Made by a program: the position numbers and the translations under genes. Of a DNA stretch of 64,000 bases, positions 20,946 to 32,014 are shown piece by piece. How positions within the stretch are numbered: the first letter of the stretch is position 1; the number at the start of each line of letters is the position of its first letter. The stretch comes from Nematostella vectensis (Eukaryota > Cnidaria > Anthozoa > Actiniaria > Edwardsiidae): positions 8,590,540 through 8,654,539 of the forward strand of contig NC_064042.1 of the NCBI RefSeq assembly GCF_932526225.1, in the 5' to 3' direction. A model generated the notes under the pieces. The model worked only from the letters and a program-made list of their open reading frames with translations, was not told the DNA's origin and did not search any database.

Positions 20946-21504
20946 AATTCAATACTTAATTTCATAAACAGATAAACCATAACACATCACGCCGTCTGTC
21001 AGTCTTTGGCCAAGCGCAATAAAAAGTTCGTACTCCGACGCACATGTTATTTACCTTATTCCTCGCTGTGTGACGTCATGGCATTCGTTGCTCAATCCTC
21101 ACGAGCACAAATCTTGACGTCACTCATTATTGCGTAAAAAATTATTAATTCTCACGAATACGCATGACGTCGTCAGTGATTATTACGTAATGGCACATTC
21201 CCCTACGCGCGCCCCGGGGGTGAAAATTACGGAGGCCGCTGATGATGCGGAAACTGTGAGAGCATCAGGGCAGCCGCATGTGCTTTTTTTTTTCATTTCA
21301 TCTCGTTTCCCATCTTTTGTCTCATTTTCTGAGTTTATTTTTCAAACTACAGGTTTGCGTCTTAGTTTGGTGTGTGATCAAATCGTGTGCACGAAATAAA
21401 CAAAAACAAATCCATCAATAAATAAAGTAAGCAAATAAACCAACAAAGAAATAAGAGAACAAAAAAACAAGCAAATTAATGAATAAATGAAGTTAAAAAA
21501 ATCT

Positions 21505-21625
21505 ACGTCAAGCTTCAAAATCTACGAATGAAGTCGATAATTGACGATTTTTTATTGAAAATATCTTGGTTACCTTTTGTGTGAGAGCGGGAGCATAAAA
21601 CGGCGGCGCGATTTGCCTTGGAACA
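21505..21625 (-). mobile_element. Dispersed short repeat (GAAGGCCAAT family), fragment
   Basis: Reverse-complement match to 5405-5540: TCTACGAATGAAGTC, TGAAAATATCTTGGTTAC, GAGCGGGAGCATAAAACGGCGGCG. Confidence 0.65.
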
Positions 21626-23481
21626 ATCTGACCGTGCCCACCCCACCCACCAATACTATATTGTTCGATCCCATGATGCCGTGCGCTTATGCTTTTTCCT
21701 AGAATCCATAGAGAAGGCACGCGTTGACTCACTTACGGCTCATTGATGTGGAACTTTACTACTTATATAGGTAAGAAAGATTACTGACAACTTATTAATC
21801 ACTTAGTTTTTCGTCATGTGTAAACCAGGATCCATTTTATGATATTCTGACAAGCGAGCTAATTTGTTTTTGTATAAATGTTGATCGCGATAGTACCCGA
21901 GAAGTGACTAAAAAAATTCAACAACTGTTGTTTATCGCCGCTCAAACGGCAAAACGGGGACGAATAGACAATTAAAAGGTATGGTTGGAAAGATAAATAT
22001 GTATGCTATGATTCTGCGAGGTTTATTTTGCCGTGCGAGTCTGTATTTCGAAAGGATCGGAGGATTTGTTGAGCACTTTGGAATTTGGCGGTTGTCGGAG
22101 TTTGCAACCTTGTCTATTTTATATACAGAAGGCGACGGGAAAAATTCACAGCGGCTAAAACAGCTTAAAATGGCAAATAATGGCGGTTTTGAGTAGCAGC
22201 AACGTCAAGCTACTGTTTTATTTTCAAATCAGCATGTTTATTTCAACGAGATTTGTTCGCTCATACAAACTCTGTACGCTCATACAAACTCTGTAATAAA
22301 CCTACACTCGCCTTGAGCCTGGGCTACCTGTGCTGAATGCATACGTGTCAACCTTCGAAAATCTCAAGGCTTGATAATTTTTTGGGGGAAGGGGTGGGGT
22401 ATATTCATTTTTGGGGGGAAGGGGTGGGTATAGAAAGCTCTCACACGAACAAATCCACTATAGATCTCACGAGGGTGTTAGATAAATTGCGTTACACAAA
22501 GGAATTATTGTTACAAATATTTTAATAGTAAATAGGCAAAATGACGATTTTCTATAGAATAATTTTTCGGAAGCGATAAAAATCGCTTAAAGCGGGAGAT
22601 TCAGTGCTCAATGCGGGAGAGCGAGAGAAGGGGTCCAAAATCTGAATGTTGTAATACTTACATGTAGGGGTGACCGTGACTTCTACTTGTGGCATCTTAA
22701 CCAAAGCAACAGAAATTACCCTTGGAGAGATCGGTTAAATTTAAAATACTCTCATATTTAGTTGCATAAACGAATAGAGATGAAAGTTGGAAGTGGTTAC
22801 TTCTAGGAGGTCAGAGGGGGGTGGGGGGAACTGATTGCAGCTGGGAGTGTTAGTTGTATCTTTTGACTTTGTTGCCATCACTGAAAGCAGGGATGGATAC
22901 AGACTAATGACTCAAATGAAACACTCAAAATTCAAGAACAATGTTTTATAAATTCAAATGGATCCCTATCATGTTTTTAGCTCAGATAGCTCTGGGTTCC
23001 ATAGGTCCATGTTTTGCAGTTTTACATCACTGCAACTTCAGTACAGGGCTATGATAAATTGACAAATATATTTTGATGTAATAGAATATTGTATAGTTAA
23101 CAATTATTCGCCGAAGGTGATGTAAATATAGTGGAGGATAGAGGGACTATCCATCGCTATTCGTTGAGCCTGAGGAGAATAATTGTTTTAGTATATACTT
23201 GGCGGGGACTGAACAAGACACATTTTGCTGTAATTATTTTATTGAATTTCCAACTTTGTTTACTGATCGCATGAAACGAAGTATCACTTCTGAGAGTTGT
23301 TGATGTTCGTGTCTTTTTGAAGATTTTGCTCGCTCTGAACATTGAGGGCACCAAGTCCATTCCATTTTTCCACACAATGCTTTTAACCACCACGAAGACA
23401 ATTTACGAATTTTGACCAACATTATTTTGTATAGACTAATTTAGTCCCGTTTGACATGTCATTTTAACGAATTTGATCGTA
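21626..23481. other. Intergenic, no gene seen
   Basis: Contains a direct repeat GCTCATACAAACTCTGTA (two copies, 22260-22292), G-rich TTTTGGGGG-AAGGGGTGGG stretches at 22379-22430 and short chance frames. Nothing recognisable as an exon. Confidence 0.45.
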
Positions 23482-23938
23482 GAAATTAATTCTTTGCTTC
23501 GAATCCTACAGACGATAAGGTATATTCACTAAAATACTTCTCTTGATTGTGGATACATTATGAAGGCTTAAACTTTAAGTTTTCCTTTATATAGAGTGAG
23601 GATGTGCTTCATTTGTTTATAAAATTCATTTTGGTGGGAAATTGTCATACACAGGGAGTTTGAAGCCGTTTATCTGTAAGGTACAATGAATCTAAATCAA
23701 ACTTAGCAAAACTGCCGTTTTAATGTGAAGCTCGATAATTTCACATGCTAAAAGCAAGTTTTTTATGGTAATTTCACAAATCGACTCATTATTCCGAGTT
23801 TCAGCTGTGAATTCTGTCCCATTATTCCGAGATAGCGAACCAATCAGAGCAGGCATTCTTATGAAGTTCCTGCCAAGTATCTACTAAATGTCTTTAGTCT
23901 AATAAACTTGAATACTGAAAGTCTTCTCTAATTAACAG

Positions 23939-26900
23939 GTTGTCTACAGATTCTTTGTTTTGCACTTCTTTATTGTTTGGAAGTGATAGAAAAATGGTCT
24001 AAACGTAGATTGCCGTTTGGTAACCACCAAACACAGGAAAGAGTTCTTCAAAGTGGAGCCAGGGGTCAAGATTCATCTAAAAGAAATGATAACAATGCAA
24101 AGTCAACAATCACACAAAGTGCAATTTCAAATGAATGCCCAAAGAAAACATCTCAAACTCTTTCGTCACAGGTGAATAAAGGTAATGGGCCCTCCTTCTC
24201 AAGTCCTGGAATCACACATTCTGTATTTGATAGCGACAAGTCGTCACTTTGTGAGGATTCTGATACAGGGATCTCCAAGATGAGCTTGTATCATAGCCAG
24301 GAACCTCGTGTTGCGGAAGCAGGCAGTATAAGCTCCCTTTCGTCCTTCTCTAGTGATGTCGTCTCAGCTGAGGAGTCTACAAGAATCCACGATGGTTCAT
24401 CATATGAGGAAGAGCCAACATCATCAATTTCAGAACAAGAGCAGGACACAAGTGACGACATTTTATCTGTTTCTAGTCATAGCATTACTACAGTTCCACG
24501 GTTATCTCCAGATGAATTGAAACTCCTGAGCCGGGTCTGTCACCTTTTGAGAAAACGCAACGAACCATTGCCGATTGGGCATATTGGAAACGATCCCGAA
24601 CTTCAGGAGCTTATATGGAGAATGCATGACACAACATTTGATTTAGCAGAGCCATTCAAGTGGAAAACGTTTCTTGGCAAGTGCAATGATACTCTGGATT
24701 TGAGTCAAAGAACCTTGAAGGGTACACAAGAGTGGTGTGTTTCGCTGAGAGAATGTCATAAAAAACGTTGCCCAAGCACCACTTCTAGATTAACCGATAA
24801 TTCATTGGCCGCACATACTTCTAAAGATTCAAATATTACAGAGCATGCACCCGTAAAACTTTCAAAAAACCAACTCGACACAAGTCTTAGAAACAGACTT
24901 CTGTCGTATTTGCAAACAAATTCTGGAGAGCACGCGCTTAGAGACATAGTGAACCAGAAATCCATTGTGAAAGGCGTGCAGGTAATGAATAGTCTTCTAA
25001 AGCCTTCTTCGACCGAATTCAGTTGGGAGGCATTCCTACATAGAAATAAATACATGTTCAAAGTTATTGGAAATTATGATAACATTATGAACTGCAAGGT
25101 ATCCCTAAGTCCAGAATTCCGGCCTTTAGACAAGCCGAAGGGACAACCACAAGGTTCCAGACCTTCTAACGAGGTACAGTCACAAGATTCAACGGTAATG
25201 ATTTCAAAAACAAAGTTACGCAAACTCGATGTGAAACTACGGAACCGGCTGTTGGAGTATTTGCAAGAGAGTCCTGGTGGAAATGTACTAAAGTACATTG
25301 TAAAATGTAAATGCATCAAAGAAGAAGTACAGGAACTCAACACTCTTCTGAAACCGTATTCTACCCAATTGAATTGGGAAACATTTCTAGAGAGAAATAA
25401 GTACATATTTCATGTAAGAGGGAGTGATAGTGACATAATGAGCTGTACAATATCTCTGAAGTCACAGTCGCAGCAAGGGGAGGAACTTTCACAGGGCTTT
25501 GCATCAGCAAAGGAGATCTGTCTCTCCCAATACGAGTCTTGCCTTCTACAGAAAGTCCTGTCTTTCTTACATAAGGCCGGAACAGGAGAACATCCTCTCA
25601 AAAAAGTGGAGGAATGTAAACCAGTGCGACAAGCTCTCGAGAATTTAAGAGCTGATGTAAGAAAGAGTGGTCGACAGTTTGACTGGGTGACCTTCCTTGC
25701 CATCGCTCAGAAAGTGTCCTCAGTAAACGTATCTTGTCTCGAGACAAAAGACGAATCAAAAATAAGACTATCCGCAAAGCCGAAGGACCCGAATGTGGAT
25801 AACTTACCCACCCAAAGTAAAGTCAATGGCGCACCGAATTCTAAGGTCACTGAATTGTGTGCGGAGGCGCTGAACGCTGCCAATCTCTATTCTTCAGTTG
25901 ACACGAGTGAGCCAAGCACGATTGATGTCAACGGCACAACAAAATCTGTAGTCGCTGGAAGAACCAGTACTGGGATCACCCACAATGAAATAATTCAGGA
26001 TTGTGCTGCAAATGTATGTTCTTCATTGCACACGATTCCAAAGGCTGACATCGATGAGTGTGATGATGCAGTAGCCTTTGGTAACATCGTCGGTATGGAG
26101 GTCTCGGCGGCTTCGGTTGGCAGAGCTTCAAGTGATGGAAAGATGACTATTCCACCAACAGAGCCTTGGAGTGAAGCTTGGTCATCTTGCAGCATTAGTG
26201 ACAACAAAGAAACGGCCAAGCTTACTAACATTTATGATGCTACTATCTATGGTACCTCTTCTGGCCAGTTATTACCATGTACCAAGAACACTGGAGAAGC
26301 CTGCAATGGCGACGATGGAGAAAGCCCCCAAGACACCTTAGAAGATCGCAATGCAGCTAGAAGCGGAAGTCGATATGAGACAGTCGAGGGCAGTAAAGAG
26401 GCGTGTAAGAAACCCTCTTCGCCTGAAGAAACGTGTAAGGAAATCTATTCTTCTAAAGAAATGAGCAAGGAGGCATCGTTACCAGAAGAACTTTTCAAAG
26501 AAATATCTTCAACTGAAGAAGGGTGCCAGGAAACCTCTTCAACTAAGGAAGTATTCAAGGAAACCTCTTCAACAGAGGAAGCCTCCAAGGAAACCACTTC
26601 AACTGATAAAGTATGCAAGGTAATCTCTTCTAGTGATAAAGTATGCAAGGAAATTTCTCCCCCTCTTCTATGTGCTGTTACACCTACATGTTTACCATGG
26701 GGTGAAGTCCACGATGTTAACTCTCCCAAGGAACGCCTTGCTGCCTTACTCTACGATACCTTTGAAGATTCCAATGGTTTTCTGTTGAAAGCACAAACTG
26801 TATTTCGTTCGCTGGGTTTGGCTGATGTGCACATTGAGCCACGCACAGTAGCCAATGTTTATTTCTGTATCGTGTGGATCGGCGATTCCCAGATAACTTC

Positions 26901-26982
26901 AACAGCTGATGAGAGTCTAGAGACCGCCAAGAATAAAGCCCTTACGAAATGTGTGCGTTTTCTCATGGGGATGTACCACTGA
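23939..26982 (+). CDS. Winged-helix-like repeat / dsRBD-like protein, copy A (shortened)
   Basis: A continuous open frame of 1,014 codons after a phase-1 acceptor (CTAATTAACAG before 23939), ending TGA at 26982. The first 60 codons (CLQILCFALLYCLEVIEK...) equal the copy B exon start. At 24120 the sequence jumps in frame to what corresponds to codon 724 of the large copy B exon. It therefore keeps four of the 80-residue repeats (24508-24755, 24864-25125, 25203-25466, 25531-25780), the Lys/Glu/Ser repeat (26395-26660) and the dsRBD-like end (26725-26979). A 9-nt in-frame deletion removes RKL from the second of these repeats. No first exon or in-frame ATG was found at the 5' end; the first in-frame Met is near 24281. 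It may be expressed from an unseen upstream exon or be a young pseudogene. Function is unknown. Confidence 0.65.
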
Positions 26983-27088
26983 ACTATTTAGGGACCGCCA
27001 CTAAACTTAGAAAGGTGTATGAGAAAATGCCAGAAAGTAGAACGCGCAGCTTTGCTAAACATGTGTCGCTCAAATGTAAGGTATTTTT

Positions 27089-27094
27089 AATAAA
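27089..27094 (+). promoter_or_regulatory. Poly(A) signal AATAAA, copy A
   Basis: AATAAA 107 bp after the copy A stop codon, conserved at 56640-56645 in copy B. Confidence 0.6.
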
Positions 27095-27336
27095 TCGTAT
27101 TAGAATTCTCTAGCAAAAATGTTATAGTTGCATGTATAAATTAGTTAAGTGTAGTCCTAGAAAAGTCTTACTTGCTAACAAGATGGACTCCTCAAATATT
27201 AAATGTGGAAGAATTTATCCCAACATCAAGACCTTTTGGAACGCAGAGCCCCAATTGTTATTATTATTATTTGAGTTCCTTATGTTATCATGTATTGGCT
27301 TTGCTTGAACAGCGTCAGTTAACTTCGGTGACGTTA

Positions 27337-27590
27337 GGGAGTGTTTATTAAATACACCGAGGGGGGGGGGGGAGGGGAGGGAAGATATTGAGGGCGACTC
27401 CGAAAATTTTTAACCCCCAAAGGGGGGTCTCCGAAAAAATAAGGTCCTCTAAGGGAAAAAGAAGGAAAATTTTGGGGTACTATTAGGGGGGAGGCATCGA
27501 AAAAAATGTTTACAATGAAAGGGGGGCTCTGAAATTTTAAGGTTTCTTCCCCCCCCCCTCCCCCTCGGTGTGTAGTTAATGAACACTCCC
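27337..27590. mobile_element. G/C-tract MITE with TTA target duplication, copy A
   Basis: GGGAGTGTTTATTAAATACACC at the left, matching the complement of the right end (GGTGTGTAGTTAATGAACACTCCC). TTA flanks both sides. Long G and C runs fill the interior. The TTA duplication suggests PIF/Harbinger-type mobilisation (inference). Its counterpart in copy B is at 56885-57102. Confidence 0.8.
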
Positions 27591-28632
27591 TTATATGTGT
27601 GTACTCAAGAACGTGTGCCTTTTTAGATATTGTGCGTTTGGTTGCCTGTCAATACAAAGGCTGGTGCCTAACTTTTTTAAAAGATTAAATTCCTTATATC
27701 CAACTTATGTGACGAATGTTTTACTGTGAAACGTGCACTACATTCCGAATACGGGCGCTTTTTTTGCTTAAGGTACGGTAAATCTTTTGTGGCAGCATTT
27801 GCAAAATAAGTTCGAAGGCGTCGTTGCGCGTTTTCCTACCGCCGAACCGACTTTTGTCTCTGTGACACTGATGTGTGACTTTCGTTCAACCAATCACTAT
27901 ACCCATATACCCAATAATTGCCAGTATAACCGGTTGGGGCGATATTTTTTTCTAAGAAACCGCTCCAGCGCCCGAATAAATATTCCCGGCACAGCTAGTT
28001 CGACTCCACAAATTTGCCTAAGCAGAACCATTTGGGACGATTTTTCATCACAGCAACCGAGGGGTCTAACCTCTTTCCAGCCAGCCAAAAAACGGGCAGC
28101 GGAACAAATATTTTTTTTTCGGAACAGATCCGTTTGTGCCCTTTCCTCCTCCATGAGGACAACTTCCTCCTCCATGAGGAGCCAAAGCGAAGAACGAGCT
28201 AAAAAAACACAGCAGTGATGAAACTGCAAGCATGAAAAAGCCCGCCAAAAGCGGTGCATAACAGCTTCGCGCTCCATGAGCGATGATGAAGCAGATTCTT
28301 CACAAGAGGAAGACTGTGAAGAGATGATCAACAGCATTCTTCACGGAGACCAGCATAAGGAAAGTCAAAATCCTCCGAGGCTGAGGACGAAATCCTGGCT
28401 GGCTTAATAGATGAATATGAGACTGAGGACAAAGCGGGCAAAGACGTGCGTTCAGGCCAGTTGGCCAAGCTCGTTGACGACAAACTTCTACAAAACAAAA
28501 TGAAACACCAGACCAAGCCTAGTAATAACTGCAAAATTCAATAGCCACCAACGTAACCCGCCAATCTGGCGAAGGCTAAGGAGTTAACCAGAAAAAGGGA
28601 CATGAATTTGTTTAAGGCCCTTGTAAAAAGGC

Positions 28633-28875
28633 ATGCTGTCGTTAATACGGCTAACAGATCTGGCTATGACATCCAAAGTCATTGGAGAAGACCAGAAAAC
28701 CGCCCAGCAGTTGGGACTCGATGCCTTGTCTCTCCTTGCTTATGCAAACTATGAACTGAATATAGAAAGGGAGCAGCTCATGAAAAATGACATTGGCCGC
28801 GACAACGCGCCACTATGCTTCAGTCAAACCCCATTCACAGATTTGCTGTTGGTGATGACAGCTCAAAAGATATGA
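28633..28875 (+). pseudogene. DIRS gag-like remnant
   Basis: An 80-codon frame with LGLDALSLLAYANYELNIER and NAPLCFSQTPFTDLL. It resembles the conserved segment of DIRS gag-like proteins, where ALLGxAxxxLxxxRR and LCSxxTPVTxxLFGDD recur. The downstream frame shifts before the reverse transcriptase. Confidence 0.55.
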
Positions 28876-29094
28876 AAATATGGGATGAAAACAAAATTGG
28901 AGCTAGTATCCAAGGCAAGCCTGCTCAGCATCACAATGCTAACAGAGAATTCTCTTCTAACCGGAATCCAAAAAACTTCAAGAGCCAAGCCTCCAAACCC
29001 TGGAGTCGCAAAGAGAAGAGGAACATGAGCACAACGCAAAACAGTCTCAACAAGAAACAAACCCAGTAACTGGGGAGGCTCCTCTGGTAAATAA

Positions 29095-30060
29095 GTGCTG
29101 TTGATACCTTCAAAGCTGGCACCATTTATAGCCCAATATATGTCCTGTTGGGAGAAACTTACCTCAGATGTAAGCATACTTGAGGCTGTTGACGGTTTTC
29201 GTTTTGAGTTTGACAGCACACCTATGCAAACTAAGACCCCCAAAATAGCATTCTCTCCAACAGAAGAAGCTGTCATAGCATCAGAGATAAAAAACCTTTT
29301 GAGTAAAGGTGTTGTACATGTAGTTGCGCATAAAAGAGGCCAATTTATACCCGGACAAAAAAAAGGATGGCTCTCATAGAATGATCCTAGGGACTTGCAA
29401 TCTGCAGTTCAACTTATTACCCAAAATTGTTGGATGGCTGTGCTAGACCTCAAGGATGCTTATTTTTCTTTCCATGTGACAAGTGAGCCTCGTAAATACC
29501 TCAGATTTGAAATTGAAGAAACTTTGTATAAGTATACCTGCTTTGCTAATGGCCTTGCACCAACACCTCGGGTCTTCACGAAACTTATGAAACCAATCTA
29601 TGCATGCACAAGGGGGGAGGGAGGGGGGGAACGCACCCCCCCCCCCCGCAACGTCCTTTCCGTTCTCAATAGACGTGCTATTTGTAGACAAAACTATAAA
29701 GCATAAGCTAGATTACTGTGGTATGTCCTTAATCCATAAGTAAGACTTGTATTTGTAGCCAAAGGCAAAAAAATCCCTTTTTGTTGTTTCACCTACCCCC
29801 AGAAAAATTAGGTCCACTTCTTTCTCATTTTGCACCCCCCCCCCCCCCCCCTAAAGAAAAATCCTCGGTACGGGCCTGGGTAACCATTTAGTTGACTATA
29901 TTGATGACATTTTGCTTAGCAGAAGACCCTGTAACATTGTCTGTGCAGATATCTGACACTTTATCATTACTTCGATCCTTGGGGTTCACAAATTCATGAT
30001 TCTAAATCAATGACTACTTCTAGTCAAAAGGCCCTTGGGTTTACTTCGGACCCTAAGGCA
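29095..30060 (+). pseudogene. DIRS reverse transcriptase remnant
   Basis: The first part reads WEKLTSDVSILEAVDGFRF and FSPTEEAVIASEIKNLLSKG, as in DIRS RTs. A stop near 29380 is followed by WMAVLDLKDAYFSFHV, RKYLRFEI and CFANGLAPTPRVFTKLMKP. The sequence is then interrupted at about 29606-29880 and resumes with LVDYIDDILLS (the Y-x-D-D catalytic box) and further broken sequence to 30060. The catalytic D pair is recognisable but the gene is dead. Confidence 0.75.
29606..29880. mobile_element. G/C-tract insertion inside the DIRS RT
   Basis: A 270-bp block of G runs, C runs and AT-rich sequence separates two halves of the reverse transcriptase that are contiguous in the family. It is a nested non-autonomous insertion; its ends were not resolved. 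Confidence 0.6.
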
Positions 30061-30385
30061 ATGACTGTGTTTATGGTCCAAGAAAGGGCAAAACAAATAG
30101 GTTCTTGTTATGTTCTTAATTTTTTGTCAAAGTCGCTTTATCAACAGTAGGATTCATAGTACCGGTGTGACTGAATACGAAGCCATTTTGCTATAGAGAT
30201 ATCCTACTTATTTTAAAGCCCTATAATTTGTTTCATTTTCAATGGAGTAACCCACCAACATATAAGAACCTTTTGAATTTTTATTAGGCTTAGTAGGTTC
30301 TTATTTTGGGGTATTAAAATCCAAAATTTCTGCCTTTAGGTTATCACTAGGTTCTTACACGCGGGTTTTTACTGTACCTCGCATT

Positions 30386-31020
30386 ATGACTGGGATGTTT
30401 AACAGAAAACTAGGAAAAACTTGGGACCCACAAACAGTGCTAGCATACCTAAATAACTTTCCTCCATTGGAAGAATTATTTTTGAAGCAGCTAACTCTTA
30501 AGTTAGTTATGCTCATTGCCCTTGTATCTGCAATACAGACGTTGCAAAACCTGTCCCTAGAAGATATGCAGATTTCCACAGATTCTCCATATCACATCTG
30601 TACTCAAACAATAGTGCAAGGAGTGGCTGCAAACACCTCAACCCTTATTACTTAATCGTTATACGTTAGATAAACGTTTATGTGTTGTCGAGCTACTTAG
30701 CTCATACTTACCAGAACGGCTGAGCTTAGGAAGGACCTGTATGTACCACCTGATGGCCCTGCCTCACGAGATACTATTTCCAGATGGATCATCAAATTGG
30801 TGAAGGCTGCAGGTATAAACATAGATGCCTTTTAACCTCACAGCACAAAAGGAAGTCCACATCAACTGCCAAAGGCAGCTGATACCCCAGTTCAGGAAAT
30901 TCTGGAGACTGCAGGCTGGAGTTACCAGTCAGTGTTTGCTAAATTTTATATCAAGCCAATCAGAAAAGACAATTCCTTGCAGAGGCAGTACTGACACATA
31001 CGCATTGAAATTACAAGGCG
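30386..31020 (+). pseudogene. DIRS tyrosine recombinase remnant
   Basis: MTGMFNRKLGKTWDPQTV, LAYLNNFPPLEELFLKQLT, VMLIALVSAIQTLQNLSLED match the start of DIRS recombinases. After a gap, ISRWI, AHKGSPHQLPKAADTPVQEILETAGW-like sequence, split across frames around 30780-30960, corresponds to the end near the catalytic Tyr. It has multiple stops and shifts and is inactive. Confidence 0.65.
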
Positions 31021-31132
31021 TTGTTATGATTGTGTATTTTTAACATGCTATTGCCATTCTTGACACGTACTTATACTGATATGTAGGGTCTTGCATCATT
31101 AGTCTTGAAAGTCTCACGTTACCTCCGATTGT

Positions 31133-31465
31133 ATGCAAATGCAAGGTAGAATTGGGAAATTAAACGAGACTTACCTGTAAGTCGAAGTTTGATTAAGATT
31201 CTTCCGTAGCATTTGCAGGAATGAGGAGGTCACACCCACACATATGCCGCCCCCCCCCCCCCCCCCCCTGGCATACTGGTGACCTCCTATTCCTCTAATC
31301 AAAGCCAACAAAAATCGACTTCAAAAACTGAGCTTCCTATTACATGGTTGCTATCTCACGTGACCTCCTCATTCCTGCAAATGCTACGGTAGAATCGGAA
31401 TATTAATCAAACTTCGACTTACAGGTAAGTCCCGTTTAATTTCCTAATTTTATATGCTACGCTAT
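31133..31465. repeat. Inverted repeat at 3' side of DIRS element
   Basis: The arm 31161-31233 (TAAACGAGACTTACCTGTAA ... GGAGGTCAC) is the near-complement of 31360-31438. The weaker outer part runs to about 31465. The loop has a C run (31249-31268) and a degenerate third copy of GGTGACCTCCT. It fits the terminal repeat of a DIRS element. Confidence 0.8.
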
Positions 31466-32014
31466 ATAAAAAACTAAGCCGAAAAAATTTCCGTCACTTT
31501 TCTCTGCCTTATTGGGGGTTCTGTGTTCAGAGCAGCGGGAAATTCATACAAGTTGGCACGTCTACATGCGTTCAAGTCAAACGAATCAAATATTTTCCAA
31601 CGCGTTTGGTCTATGGGCATTCAAAAGCACGAATCCTTGTATTGTCGACAGGACATGCTCAACAGGATATCAGAACTGAATCTAACAACAAATGGAAGTT
31701 GAAAGTGGTTTAGAATCAGTTTATATTCTATAGCTTGATGTAATAGTTAAGTATTCAATCGGTATTATTATGGCAGTTTTAAAATATCTTTGAAATTATT
31801 GTTTGCAAAATGCGTGCGCTTGGTGCCGTGCAAGACTCAAACAAAAATTTACAAAAAGTGTAATCCTGTCAACATTGTGCTTTATTATTATTATTTTGTT
31901 GCCTAAACAAACATTAACTGTGATTTGATTGAAAACCATGAAATTCTGGACGCCAATGATGTTTTTGGCTGAGATTTAGAAATACTTTTTGGGTCTTTGT
32001 TGAGAGCTCTAACT

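Larger units (their letters stand above)
23482..27897 (+). repeat. Segmental duplication, copy A
   Basis: Homologous to 44619-57423 (copy B). 23482-23798 matches 44619-44935, 23800-24120 matches 48608-48930, and 24121-27897 matches 53661-57423. Copy A lacks the non-LTR insertion of copy B and 4.7 kb of its coding region. Homology begins near GAAATTA and stops abruptly after CAACCAATCAC. The 3' MITE is shared, so that insertion predates the duplication. Confidence 0.92.
28260..31465 (+). mobile_element. Degraded DIRS-type (tyrosine recombinase) retrotransposon
   Basis: Ordered remnants of a DIRS1-like element: a gag-like segment (about 28600-28870), reverse transcriptase (29095-30060), tyrosine recombinase (30386-31020) and an inverted repeat block at the 3' side (31133-31465). 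DIRS elements differ from LTR elements in carrying a tyrosine recombinase and inverted or split direct repeats (established knowledge). Frames are broken by stops, shifts and at least one nested insertion. The left terminal repeat is not visible, so the 5' end near 28260 is approximate. Confidence 0.75.

Noticed and set aside
23157-23422. Two overlapping minus-strand frames upstream of copy A
   Set aside because: No domain, no splice context, and outside the duplicated block, so they are not part of that gene.
24756-25703. Minus-strand frames inside copies A and B (also 54298-55782)
   Set aside because: Shadows of the long sense frame, with no domain or start context of their own.
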